From NCBI GenBank assembly GCA_027386095.1, contig DAHXUN010000007.1:1-64000 (forward strand): 64,000 bases of DNA, read 5' to 3'. Shown piece by piece: positions 1 to 8,785 of this stretch. The position numbers and the translations under genes were made by a program. Positions within the stretch are counted from its first letter, which is position 1. The number at the start of each line of letters is the position of its first letter. Under the pieces are notes generated by a model that did no database searches, was not told the DNA's origin, and worked only from the letters and a program-made list of their open reading frames with translations. The DNA is from Nitrososphaerota archaeon. Lineage in GTDB: Archaea > Thermoproteota > Nitrososphaeria > Nitrososphaerales > UBA183.

Positions 1-155
1 TTGAGGTCGGTGGGACGCGGGATGAAACGGCTGACCCGTGCGGAGCAAGGCCAAACGTGGCCGATGAAGTGCCTGCGACAGGCCAGGGTAGGCCGCTGAG
101 CGGAATCCCGTCTAGAACAGAAGGAGGACTACGGCCGGCACACGTCGGAGTCCTC
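1..155 (+). ncRNA. rnpB: RNase P RNA, 3' part (5' end outside window)
   Basis: Catalytic RNA of RNase P, which matures tRNA 5' ends. The block GGAGCAAGGCCAA at about 41-53 matches a conserved stretch found in RNase P RNAs such as E. coli M1. It is followed by GGGTAGGCCGCTGAGC at 85-100 and by ACAGAAGGAGGACTAC at 117-132, which fits conserved region V (ACAGAA, three bases, GG). The order and spacing fit the 3' half of the molecule. The 5' half lies left of the window, and the exact 3' end cannot be set because its P1 partner strand is missing. Strand is certain from motif direction. This is from remembered consensus, not a model search. Confidence 0.85.
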
Positions 156-180
156 GGGAGAGGGGTAAAACCCTCTCTCG
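155..180 (+). terminator. 10-bp hairpin after RNase P RNA, possible 3' end or terminator
   Basis: Bases 155-164 pair with 171-180 (10 bp, one G-U) around a GTAAAA loop, and a short T run (186-189) follows. It may be the 3'-terminal part of the RNase P transcript or a termination structure. Archaeal termination relies mainly on T runs, so the role is uncertain. Confidence 0.4.
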
Positions 181-189
181 TGGGCTTTT

Positions 190-708
190 GCATTGGAACA
201 AGCAATGGAGGCTAACCCAAGTGGGGTGCTAGATTATCCGAGACTTAAAGTGGGGATGAACACGAATCAGATTCTACCTTTCAATCTGTCTGGGCACAGG
301 TAGGAGGTTACTTCGATGGAGATAGATTGCCCACATCCGAGTTGACTCCCCCGTCGTCCTGAAGTTCATCCTCGCTTGGGTTGACAACTAGCGCGAGCGA
401 CTGCGATGGCTCAGACTCTCCCTTCTAACGAAGGGTTTGCAGTCGGGCTGATCTGAACCACGGCAAAGAGGCGCTCGTGCTTCGAGTAGCAAGCACCAGG
501 ACGGCGCTGGCTGCCGTAAAGGAGTTGGTAAGACATTGTTTCAAGAAGCTCAGAGAATTGCAAGCGACTGTTGATTATTATTAGAACAGGGTTACCGGAA
601 CCGCGGTTCTATCAGAATTCAATGAGCTGATACAAGCAAGAACACGCCTCGGTAAGACAATGCCATTGGTCCCACTATCGGCATTTGTTGATGCCATGTG
701 TCAAATAG
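190..708. other. Intergenic stretch, AT-richer, no confident gene
   Basis: Between the RNase P RNA and the end of the giant surface-protein gene. It is visibly less GC-rich than the rest of the window. No tRNA, no complete gene and no clear promoter is seen. The only coding-like signal is the interrupted reading frame listed separately (429-899). Confidence 0.5.
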
Positions 709-899
709 CTACGGACGGAGAATTGAAGTCTGAAGAAGCGAAGAAATGTCGAAGAGAGCAGAAAATCCGGAACCGTGACAGTTTCGAGCCAGGACAGGCA
801 AAGCCTGGGCGGAGGGAAGACACCTCTGCTGGGAATCATATTTCCCGAGCTTCGTCTGGAGCTCCTCCTCTTCCTTCCTGCGTCGCTTCCCCGCGATGA
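429..899 (+). pseudogene. Possible degenerate gene interrupted by an in-frame TAG
   Basis: One + frame stays open from just after a TAA at 426-428 to 899 except for a single TAG at 582-584. The peptide before it contains VKELVRHCFKKLRELQATVD. The peptide after it continues in the same frame with SEFNELIQARTRLGKTMPLV. Both halves have a protein-like composition. The frame then runs antisense into the 3' end of the surface-protein gene, where it is probably not coding. No family is recognised. It could be a decayed gene, a recent insertion remnant, or chance. Confidence 0.2.
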
Positions 900-3800
900 G
901 GAAGAACCACGCGAAGAAGAATACAAGGGAGCCCACGAGCATGGGGATGATGAAGAACCAAATCCATGATATCTGGCTCGCAATGCCGACACGAGTGGGC
1001 ACGCTCTGAAGGTTCCCGATAGCAAAGTTGGTCCCGCCCAGTCTGGCTATCGGGACAGTCCCGCAGATTGTGAATCCCGCTGTCGTAATGTCAGATGGAT
1101 TCACCCAGGTGCTCCCGTTCCAGTATTGCATTCCGGTGCCGGCACCGACAATGGAATTGGTGATGCAGACGTGGGCGTTCAACCCGGTCGGGATGGTCCC
1201 GTTACCGACTACGAACACGTCGAAGTATCTGATCGCACCGGTAAAGGTCTCGGCGGTGACTCCGTAGGAGGGCAGGGTGAGGTTCGCGAGCTCGATTCTG
1301 AGCGTCGTGCCGGGGGCGTTCCCGAGGCCAGGGATGGAGACCGAGATTCCCGTCGTGGCCGTCTCGTCGACGACGGCCGTGCCGTTGGTCGAGGTCACTG
1401 GGAAGACGTCCGAGTGGTAGTTGCCGACGTTCGTGACTATGAAGGTCGTTGTCGCCACGTCTCCGGGGCGGGTCGCCACGTCGCTCCCGGTCGCGGTGAC
1501 AGTTTCGGCCCCGGGGGGAGAAGATGGGACGCTGAACGTAGCCGAGAAGGTCCCGTTGGGACCTACAGTCGCTGCGGCTACCGTACCTCTGCTTATCACG
1601 ATGTTGACCGTCGCACCAGGAGTGAACCCGGTTCCGTCCACGGTCACTGGAGTACCTGTGAGCCCCGAAGTCGGCGTGATAGCGATGGCGGGACCTCCAG
1701 CCGGAGCGGTAGTGAGGATAAAGACCGCGTAGGCGACGATTTGCCCGGTGCTAGCGTCGCTTACGACCACCAAGCCATTCTGGCCGAAGGCAGTGAGGAC
1801 GGTTAGGGGAGGGACGGCGCCTGAGGAAGTTGAGGTGAACTCGTAGGTCGTCGGACATGGGGACATGGTGCTGAGAGTGACGCCCGGCTCGAAGCAGTAG
1901 TAGTAGTTACCACCAGGCGAGAAGTTGGAGCCGCTGAGGAAGATCAGTGTTCCCGGCGGGCCGGAGGTCGGCGTGATGGTGATGACGGTGGTGGACCCGA
2001 CAGCCACCGTGTCCACGGGAGAACACGCGCTTTCAGGGGTGTGGGCCGAGTCGGTGACTTTGTAGGAGTATACCGTCGAGGTGGACGGTGAGGGAGAGAA
2101 GCTGGCAGCTGTCGCACCTGAGACAGGGCTGGCGCACCCTGCTCCCGCGTACCACTGGTAGGAGTATGGGGCTGTCCCGCCTGAGGGGCTGGCCGAGAGG
2201 CGGATGGACTGCCCAGCGCTGATGGTCGGGGCGGAGGGAGTTATCGGTCCGGCGATGAGCTCGCCGTTTACTGTCACGGCGTCACCCCCCACGCAGGACT
2301 TGGTGCCCGTCGCGTCGGTCACCTGGACCCAGTAGGTGGTGGTCGTGGAGGGTGAGACGGTGAAGCTCGAGCTGGTTCCCGATACCTGGCCGCTGCAGTC
2401 TGCCCCGGTGAACCACTCGTAGGAATAAGGACCAACGCCGCCACTGGGAGTTATGGTGAGGGTGATTGGTTGGCCGCCGTCGATGGAAGGTGAAGGTGGT
2501 TCTATCCCGCCAGGCGATAGGGTGGAGCCGTAGGTGACAGAGCTGGAAGAAGTCGCGGTGTTGCCGTCAGCGTCGGTGACGGTCAGGCCGACGGAGTAGC
2601 TTCCAGGGGCCCTGGCGATGACGGTGCATGACTGGTCGGAAGGCCCGCACCCCGAGGCGACGGACATTCCGCCTGGGAGGTTCCATGAGTAGGTGTAGGG
2701 TGAGGTACCGCCCGAGGCGGTTGCGGTGAACGTGACGGGCGAACCCAAGGTCGCGCTCACGGGAGCTGACACCAGGACGGAAAGGGGCGCAGGGCCGACC
2801 TTGAGGGTCGCCGGGGAAGAGGTCGAAACATCGTTGGCGCTGTCCGTGACCCTTACGCTCACCGAGTAGGACCCTGGGGCGGCGGAGGTCACTGTGCAGG
2901 TGTCGGCGGTGGAGTCGCACCCTGACACCACCGTGACGCCTGAGGGAATGCTCCAGTAGTAGGTATACGGCGAAGTGCCGCCTGTGGGGGTAACTCTGAA
3001 GGTGACGTCACTCCCCGCTTGAATTGTCGCGGTCGAAGGCGACAGCGGCCCCGCATGGAGCGAAGGCAGGGGAGCTGGGCTGTTTACCGTTACAGTGTCC
3101 CCCGCGGAACAGGCAGACTCAGGCGTTGAAGCAGAGTCGGTGACTTGGTAGTAGTAGGCGGTCGTAGAGGAGGGCGAAGCATCGTATGTAGAGGAGATTG
3201 CTCCGCTTATGGGGCTGGTGCAGCCAGCTCCAGTGAACCATTGATACGCGTAGGCGGTGGTACCGCCGTTCGGGTTTGCAGTAAGGAGCACCGATGAGCC
3301 GCTGGAGATGGTAGGCGATGGAGGTGTTATGGCTCCTGCGCTCAGGGCCGGGTTGACGGTCACCGCCACGGGGCTGGACGTCGAGACTGCGCCAGTCACG
3401 CTGTCGACGACGGTTGCACAGTAGTAGGTAGTTGAAGCGGGCGAGACGGAGACGCCAGTGAGCGGGCTCGTTCCGATGTTGGCATGCGCCGAACCTACTT
3501 GGGTGATGTCGAGGGCGCAACTTGTGGACGAGGAACCGCTGTAAATCGTTATCGTGAAGTCTGCCGTCCCGCCGGTCCAAGACACTTGGAGGGTGCCCGA
3601 CTGCCCGCTGTCCAGAACGGCGGGTGAAGGCGTCGCGGTGACCCCGGAGATCGCCGCGTTGACCGTTACCAAGTCGGTTGGGGAGCTTACAGCCGGAGGA
3701 TTGGTCGAGGCGTCTGTAACTTCGTAACAGTAGTAGGTGTTGGAAGTCGGCGATACCAACTGGATGGATGAGGTACCCAGGGGTGTCGTATCAGAGGTAC

Positions 3801-6800
3801 AGGCCGCACTGGACCCTGAGTACCACTGGTAGGTGTACGAACCGGTTCCGCCTGATGGGTGGGCGGTGAGGGTCAATGATTGGCCGCTGTCGATCGTGGG
3901 GGATGCTGGGGTGATGGCTCCAGCCGAAAGAGCAGTGTCAACAGCTACCTGGTCCGTAGCTGAGCTAGTCGTGGGCGGGTTGGTGGATGTGTCAGATATG
4001 CTGTAGCAGTAGTAGGTGTTCGAGGTCGGCGACACTACCTGAGCGGATGACGTCCCGAGCGTTGCGGTGTCAGAGGAACAGGTGGAGCTCGAACCTGAAT
4101 ACCATTGGTAGGTGTACGCCCCCGTCCCTCCTGACGGATGCGCCGTGAGGGTTACCGACTGTCCATTGTCGACGGTCGGGGAAGAGGGAGTGACTGCGCC
4201 GGCCGAAAGAGCGGAATCCACTGTGACCAAGTCGGTCGCCGATGACACCGTGGGAGGGTTCGTCGAAGTGTCCGACAGTGAATAGCAGTAGTATGTGTTG
4301 GTTGTGGGTGAAACCACCTGTGTGGAAGCAGTTCCCAGTGTGGCGGTGTCAGAAGCACAGGAGGTGCTTGACCCGGAGTACCACTTGTATGTGTAGGAGC
4401 CGGTTCCGCCTGATGGATTAGCCGTAAGGGTGACGGACTGGCCGCTGTCTATGGTAGGACCATTTGGGGTCATTGCCCCCGCTGAAAGTGTACTGTCTAC
4501 GGTAACTGCGTCGCCAGATGAGCAAGAGGTAGTTGAAGTGGAGTCAGTCACCTTGACGTAGTACGTGGTAGAGGAGCCAGGCGAGGCAGCAAGAGTGGAG
4601 GCCGTCGCTCCAGATATAGGAGAGGTGCTGCAGTCAGAGGAGGTATACCACTGATAGGTATAGGGGCTGGTCCCGCCGCTGGGATTGACAGCCAGCGTGA
4701 CAGATTGACCGTTGTCTATTGTGGGAGATGAGGGGGAGATGGTTCCTGCAGCAAGGGGGACGTTGACTGTCACCAGGTCTGTGGCAGAATTCACGGTTGG
4801 AGTGTTGGTCGAAGTGTCCGTGACGGAGTAGCAATAGTAGGTATTCGACGTCGGAGATGGAGCGTAAGTCGATGAAGTCTGCCCGCTCACCGCCGAATCC
4901 GAGGAACAGGCCGCGCTGGACCCTGAGTACCACTGGTAGGCGTAGGAGCCGGTACCGCCCGAGGGGTGAGCCGTCAGGGTGACTGATACACCGCTGTTGA
5001 TGGTCGGGCTAGTGGGGGTAATCGCGCCGGCAGTCAGCGCGGAATCCACTGTGACAAGATTGGCGGCCGAGGTCGACGTTGGCGGGTTGGTCGATGAATC
5101 TGTCACCGAGTAGCAGTAGTATATGTTTGATGTGGGTGAGACCGCCTGGGTTGAAGCGGTTCCAAGTGTCGTAATGTCGGACGAACACGTTGAACTCGAA
5201 CCAGAGTACCACTGATACGTATAGGACCCGGTCCCACCGGACGGATGGGCTGTCAATGTGACGGACTGTCCGCTGTCGATGATTGGAGATGTCGGGGTCA
5301 CAGCACCGGCAGCCAGTATTGCATCTACCGTCACTGTGAAAGTGCTTGAGCTTGCGGTTGGGGTCGGGGAAGAACCTGAAGTCACTCCGGCATCCGTGAC
5401 GATATAGCAGTAGTAGTAGGTGCCAGCAGAAGTCGACGTTGGGACAGTATAGGTTGAAGATGTCGCCCCGCTGATGGAGGCATCGCTCGTGCTGCATGTT
5501 CCAGGGCTGCTGGCGCTGTACCATTGGTAAGCGAAAGTCCCCGTGCCTCCTGAAGGATGCGAAGTCAACAACAGCGACTGGCCGCTGTCGATGGTTGATC
5601 CTGGTGCTGTGATAGCTCCTGCAGAGGGGGAGCTGTCGACGGTGACGGCGTCCCCGCTCGAGCAACTTGTAGCGCTCGTCGAGTCGGTGACCAGCACGTA
5701 GTAGGTGGTTGTCGACGACGGAAACGGGGAGAAGGTTTGCGAAGTCCCTAGCACCGAGCCGCTGCAACCCGAGCCGGAGTACCATTGGTAGGTGTAGCCG
5801 GGGTTCCCTCCGGTGGGGTTGGCAGTGAGGGTCACCGACTGGCTGCTATCGATGGTCACGGGGGATGGAGAGATGGCTCCTGCAGAAAGGACGTTGTTTA
5901 CGGTAAGGGAAGATCCTGACGTGGGAGAAGCCGCAGAATTCGAGTTGGCGTCGGTGACCTTGGCACAGTAGTAGTAAGTGTTGGCGGAGCCCGGCGAAGT
6001 GAAACTCAGAGTTTGTGGCGACGATGACGCGCCGGTCACCTGTCCAGCCTGAGTGTCGGCGCTCGAGCAGGAAGAACTCGACGTGCTGTAATAGAGGGTG
6101 ACCGTGAAGGTTCCGGTCCCGCCTGACCATGAGACGCTTACAGAGTCAGACGTGGTGGGCCCGACAGGGTCCGCCGCGAACGACCCGAGCGAAACGCTGG
6201 ACGGGAGCGGGTTCGCCGTGACTGTCGTCGGGGTCGAGGTCGTGGTTACCGGGGTCGAGGCGCTGTCGGTCACCTTCAGCTCGAATGAGTAGACACCGGA
6301 TGTTGTGAGGGTCCCCGTGGACTGAGTGTAGGTCGTGACCCCGGCGCTGCATGAGAAGGAAGAGCCCAGGTTGCTGTAGCTGCTGGCGCCAGGGGCCTCC
6401 TGCAGCCACTGACAAGTGTAGGATGATGTGCCGCCGCTGAAGGCCGAGGTGACAGTGAGCGATGTCGAACCGCCCACGTCGAAGGCCGGTGACGCTTGAG
6501 AGATAGCAGGGGCGCTCAACGGTGTGTTCACGGTAACCTGATCGGTGCCAGACCCGGATGTGGGAGCGGGAGTCGACCCGGACGTCACCCCCGTGTCAGT
6601 GATGATGTAGCAGTAGTAGTAGATCCCGGACGTGGTTGAGGTCGGAACTGCGTAGGAAGCAGAGGTGGCGCCGCTGATCGGTGCGTCACCAGTGGTGCAG
6701 GTTCCGGGAGAGCTTGCGGTGTACCATTGGTAGGTGAAGGTTCCAGTGCCCCCTGTGGGAGCTGGGGCTGTGAGTAGGACGGACTGACCCTGGTCGATCA

Positions 6801-8133
6801 CAGGGGTCGAGGGTGTTACCGACCCTGCCACAGGCGCGCTGTCAACGGCGACCGCGTCCCCGCTGGAGCAGGCCGTCGCGTGGGTCGGCGTTGCCGAGTC
6901 TGTGACATATACGAAGTAGGTTCCGGCCGACGAGACAGAAAGGGAGGACGCCGTGCCCAGGACCGTCCCTGAGCACCCTGACCCAGAATACCACTGGTAA
7001 GTATAGGGTGAGGTGCCGCCATATGGGTTCGCAGCAAGCGAAATCGACTGCCCGCTGTCAATGGTCGGAGTGGAAGGCGAGATGGCGCCTGCATTCAGAG
7101 CGACGGCGGTCACGGCGACTGTAGCAGGCGTCGAAAACCCCTGAGGTGTAGGTGAATTCGACCCGTCGGACACTTGAAGCTCAAAGCTCCAAGTCCCGGA
7201 TGTTGTGAGGGTCCCCGTGGACTGAGTGTAGGTCGTGACCCCGGCGCTGCATGAGAAGGAAGAGCCCAGGTTGCTGTAGCTGCTGGCGCCAGGGGCCTCC
7301 TGCAGCCACTGACAAGTGTATGGTGAGGCACCTCCGCTGAATCCGGAGGTCATCGATAGAGAGGAACTCTGACCCTGGTCTATAGACGACGGCGTGGCCG
7401 CGATGGTGGGAGCGACCAGCGCTGGGTTTACAGTGATGGTCACTTCAGCCGTCGCCGTGTCGGTTGTGACCGTGTCAGTGACGATCAGGCAGAAGTAGTA
7501 AGTGCCTGCGGCGGCCGGCGTGTAGTCCAAGGTCGATGACGTATAGGAGGAGCCCAGGCTCGTCAATGAAGAACATGAAGCGTCTGTGCTTGAGTACCAC
7601 TGGTAGGTGAAACCGTCTGTTGTCGCACAGTTTATCGTAGTAGTGACTTTGAAGTCCTCGCCCTTGTTGATCTTCTGATTGGGATTGTTGAATGTGATGC
7701 ACCCTGTCGTGCCGTAGGCTGCAGAGGTGATCGGTGTCCCGGTAGCGCAGGTGGAGTTGGCGCATACAATAATGAAGACATTTCCGAACGAGGAGCTTGG
7801 GACCGTGTCAGTGATGCCGGACGGTATGTTGCCAGAGGCATCAGTGGTGAAGGTCCCGTCGGGATGGGATGAGGATGGAGTGCTGCCGGCGTCCAGGCAC
7901 AGGTTAGAGTGCGCCGTTCCTGACGCAAAGCAGTACCCTTCCACTGTGTTGGCAGAGTAACCTGTGCCCGACAGCGTGACGACCGTCCCCTGGCCGCCGG
8001 AGGACGGGTTTATCGCCAGGGTCGCTGTGCCGCTGCCAGCGCGCGTTGGGCCAGCAACTGGGATGATGGCGAGCGTGGCCGAGGTCAGCAGCAGGACCGC
8101 GACCAGCAGAGACCTTAGCGCACGGGAGTTCAC
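709..8133 (-). CDS. Giant secreted, membrane-anchored protein with about 19 Ig-like repeats
   Basis: A 2474-residue surface protein. A signal peptide is visible at residues about 5-32 (LLVAVLLLTSATLAI core). An IPT/TIG-like segment follows. From about residue 235 to 2060 there are roughly 19 modules of about 90 residues, each opening with a variant of TPTSPTIDSGQSVTL, then GGTGSYTYQWYSGSS and a YYCYSVTD strand. Two further IPT/TIG-like domains (ITPTSGPPGT, ITPTSGLTGT) precede one membrane helix and a basic KRRRKEEEE stop-transfer. Most modules carry two or more Cys, suggesting disulfides outside the cell. The start is GTG at 8133 with a GAGGAG-type ribosome site inside the end of the upstream V4R gene, so the two are translationally coupled. 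The role is probably adhesion or cell-surface binding. The last ~45 residues look unusual and may be a recombined tail. Confidence 0.85.
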   Translation of the reverse strand: MNSRALRSLLVAVLLLTSATLAIIPVAGPTRAGSGTATLAINPSSGGQGTVVTLSGTGYSANTVEGYCFASGTAHSNLCLDAGSTPSSSHPDGTFTTDASGNIPSGITDTVPSSSFGNVFIIVCANSTCATGTPITSAAYGTTGCITFNNPNQKINKGEDFKVTTTINCATTDGFTYQWYSSTDASCSSLTSLGSSYTSSTLDYTPAAAGTYYFCLIVTDTVTTDTATAEVTITVNPALVAPTIAATPSSIDQGQSSSLSMTSGFSGGASPYTCQWLQEAPGASSYSNLGSSFSCSAGVTTYTQSTGTLTTSGTWSFELQVSDGSNSPTPQGFSTPATVAVTAVALNAGAISPSTPTIDSGQSISLAANPYGGTSPYTYQWYSGSGCSGTVLGTASSLSVSSAGTYFVYVTDSATPTHATACSSGDAVAVDSAPVAGSVTPSTPVIDQGQSVLLTAPAPTGGTGTFTYQWYTASSPGTCTTGDAPISGATSASYAVPTSTTSGIYYYCYIITDTGVTSGSTPAPTSGSGTDQVTVNTPLSAPAISQASPAFDVGGSTSLTVTSAFSGGTSSYTCQWLQEAPGASSYSNLGSSFSCSAGVTTYTQSTGTLTTSGVYSFELKVTDSASTPVTTTSTPTTVTANPLPSSVSLGSFAADPVGPTTSDSVSVSWSGGTGTFTVTLYYSTSSSSCSSADTQAGQVTGASSSPQTLSFTSPGSANTYYYCAKVTDANSNSAASPTSGSSLTVNNVLSAGAISPSPVTIDSSQSVTLTANPTGGNPGYTYQWYSGSGCSGSVLGTSQTFSPFPSSTTTYYVLVTDSTSATSCSSGDAVTVDSSPSAGAITAPGSTIDSGQSLLLTSHPSGGTGTFAYQWYSASSPGTCSTSDASISGATSSTYTVPTSTSAGTYYYCYIVTDAGVTSGSSPTPTASSSTFTVTVDAILAAGAVTPTSPIIDSGQSVTLTAHPSGGTGSYTYQWYSGSSSTCSSDITTLGTASTQAVSPTSNIYYCYSVTDSSTNPPTSTSAANLVTVDSALTAGAITPTSPTINSGVSVTLTAHPSGGTGSYAYQWYSGSSAACSSDSAVSGQTSSTYAPSPTSNTYYCYSVTDTSTNTPTVNSATDLVTVNVPLAAGTISPSSPTIDNGQSVTLAVNPSGGTSPYTYQWYTSSDCSTSPISGATASTLAASPGSSTTYYVKVTDSTSTTSCSSGDAVTVDSTLSAGAMTPNGPTIDSGQSVTLTANPSGGTGSYTYKWYSGSSTSCASDTATLGTASTQVVSPTTNTYYCYSLSDTSTNPPTVSSATDLVTVDSALSAGAVTPSSPTVDNGQSVTLTAHPSGGTGAYTYQWYSGSSSTCSSDTATLGTSSAQVVSPTSNTYYCYSISDTSTNPPTTSSATDQVAVDTALSAGAITPASPTIDSGQSLTLTAHPSGGTGSYTYQWYSGSSAACTSDTTPLGTSSIQLVSPTSNTYYCYEVTDASTNPPAVSSPTDLVTVNAAISGVTATPSPAVLDSGQSGTLQVSWTGGTADFTITIYSGSSSTSCALDITQVGSAHANIGTSPLTGVSVSPASTTYYCATVVDSVTGAVSTSSPVAVTVNPALSAGAITPPSPTISSGSSVLLTANPNGGTTAYAYQWFTGAGCTSPISGAISSTYDASPSSTTAYYYQVTDSASTPESACSAGDTVTVNSPAPLPSLHAGPLSPSTATIQAGSDVTFRVTPTGGTSPYTYYWSIPSGVTVVSGCDSTADTCTVTSAAPGSYSVSVRVTDSANDVSTSSPATLKVGPAPLSVLVSAPVSATLGSPVTFTATASGGTSPYTYSWNLPGGMSVASGCGPSDQSCTVIARAPGSYSVGLTVTDADGNTATSSSSVTYGSTLSPGGIEPPSPSIDGGQPITLTITPSGGVGPYSYEWFTGADCSGQVSGTSSSFTVSPSTTTTYWVQVTDATGTKSCVGGDAVTVNGELIAGPITPSAPTISAGQSIRLSASPSGGTAPYSYQWYAGAGCASPVSGATAASFSPSPSTSTVYSYKVTDSAHTPESACSPVDTVAVGSTTVITITPTSGPPGTLIFLSGSNFSPGGNYYYCFEPGVTLSTMSPCPTTYEFTSTSSGAVPPLTVLTAFGQNGLVVVSDASTGQIVAYAVFILTTAPAGGPAIAITPTSGLTGTPVTVDGTGFTPGATVNIVISRGTVAAATVGPNGTFSATFSVPSSPPGAETVTATGSDVATRPGDVATTTFIVTNVGNYHSDVFPVTSTNGTAVVDETATTGISVSIPGLGNAPGTTLRIELANLTLPSYGVTAETFTGAIRYFDVFVVGNGTIPTGLNAHVCITNSIVGAGTGMQYWNGSTWVNPSDITTAGFTICGTVPIARLGGTNFAIGNLQSVPTRVGIASQISWIWFFIIPMLVGSLVFFFAWFFLIAGKRRRKEEEELQTKLGKYDSQQRCLPSAQALPVLARNCHGSGFSALFDISSLLQTSILRP
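6296..6420 (-). repeat. 125-bp block, identical copy 1
   Basis: Bases 6296-6420 are identical to 7196-7320, exactly 900 bp away (300 codons, in frame). The flanks differ at once on both sides. A perfect block inside otherwise diverged repeats suggests recent gene conversion or duplication. It is also a possible assembly trap. Confidence 0.9.
7196..7320 (-). repeat. 125-bp block, identical copy 2
   Basis: Second copy of the block at 6296-6420, inside the first large Ig-like module of the surface protein. Confidence 0.9.
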
Positions 8134-8136
8134 GAT

Positions 8137-8676
8137 CTATCTCCTCGCCACCACTACCTCGCAGACGTCGTCCCCCTTCGAGGTGCAGAGCTCCTCCCAG
8201 GCCCTGAACTGCTCTCCCTCGAGGACGCTCATTGTCCCCTTCAGTAGTCCTACTGTGAAATGGCAGAGCGGAGTCTCGCCCCCGAGCCTCAGCTTGTTGA
8301 AGGCGCATCCCTTGATCCTGAAGTTGACCTGGTCAGATTTGTGCGATGTGAAAGCCTTTAGGACATCCGAGTCGAACACGAACTGCCCCCACCCCACCTC
8401 GCTGAGGCTCGCTACGATGTCCGCCATCGAATCCTCGGTGAACGGCGTCTCCTTCTTCTGTCGGGTCGCGAGCTCGGCACCAAGCGCCCCGCCGATTTCG
8501 TCCATTATGATGGGGGCCCTGGACGGGTCGCAGGTGTAGATCCGCTTGCAGATAGAGCTCCAGGTGTCTATGTCGACGGCTACGACTCTCCGCCCGTCCC
8601 TGACGCTGGTCAGCACTCCGGGGATGGTGTGCGTGAAAGGACGTGGGTTCTCGGAGGAATGCGGCAGTAGTACCAA
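8137..8676 (-). CDS. V4R-domain small-molecule sensor protein
   Basis: 179 residues. The C-terminal half carries the V4R (4-vinyl reductase-like) pattern: CHFTVGLLKGTMS followed by a cysteine pair region CTSKGDDVCEV. In known V4R proteins this domain binds small ligands or metal and controls partner proteins. The N-terminal half (DEIGGALGAELATRQ, DIVASLSEVGWG) is also typical of this fold. The start is TTG at 8676, about 30-40 bp from a TATA element at 8705-8716, consistent with a near-leaderless transcript. It is the first gene of an operon with the giant surface protein 3 bp downstream. A second V4R domain occurs at the end of the 9932-11473 gene, so the region is a signalling locus. Ligand unknown. 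Confidence 0.7.
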   Translation of the reverse strand: MVLLPHSSENPRPFTHTIPGVLTSVRDGRRVVAVDIDTWSSICKRIYTCDPSRAPIIMDEIGGALGAELATRQKKETPFTEDSMADIVASLSEVGWGQFVFDSDVLKAFTSHKSDQVNFRIKGCAFNKLRLGGETPLCHFTVGLLKGTMSVLEGEQFRAWEELCTSKGDDVCEVVVARR

Positions 8677-8679
8677 GTG

Positions 8680-8716
8680 TTTAACTGTTCAACTGTTAAA
8701 CTCGTAATTATATAAG
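8680..8716. promoter_or_regulatory. Divergent promoter with operator-like repeats
   Basis: AATTATATAAGC at 8706-8717 is a TATA element usable in both directions (V4R to the left, KaiC-like to the right). Next to it, 8680-8701 holds two copies of AACTGTT flanked by the inverted ends GTTTAAC and GTTAAAC. The right half, TTCAACTGTTAAAC at 8688-8701, recurs as TTCAACAATTAAAC at 9881-9894 and CTCAACAGTTAAAAC at 9914-9928. The shared motif suggests one regulator for all these promoters; the HTH protein at 9517-9870 is the obvious candidate (inference). Confidence 0.65.
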
Positions 8717-8785
8717 CTCAGCGCCACGCCTTCGACCACATCGCTCCCAGAAAGGGACATAAGCCGATTAGATTCCCACCAGAAC

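Larger units (their letters stand above)
1990..7430 (-). repeat. Tandem array of ~270-bp Ig-like coding repeats
   Basis: About 19 diverged copies of a ~90-codon module inside the surface-protein gene. Recognisable landmarks per copy are a GGTxxYTYQWY motif and a YYCY motif. Modules near 4000-5300 are the most alike; those at both ends are more diverged. Confidence 0.8.

Noticed and set aside
1126..1806. 226-codon + frame opposite the surface protein
   Set aside because: Gly/Arg/Asp-rich shadow of the repeat gene.
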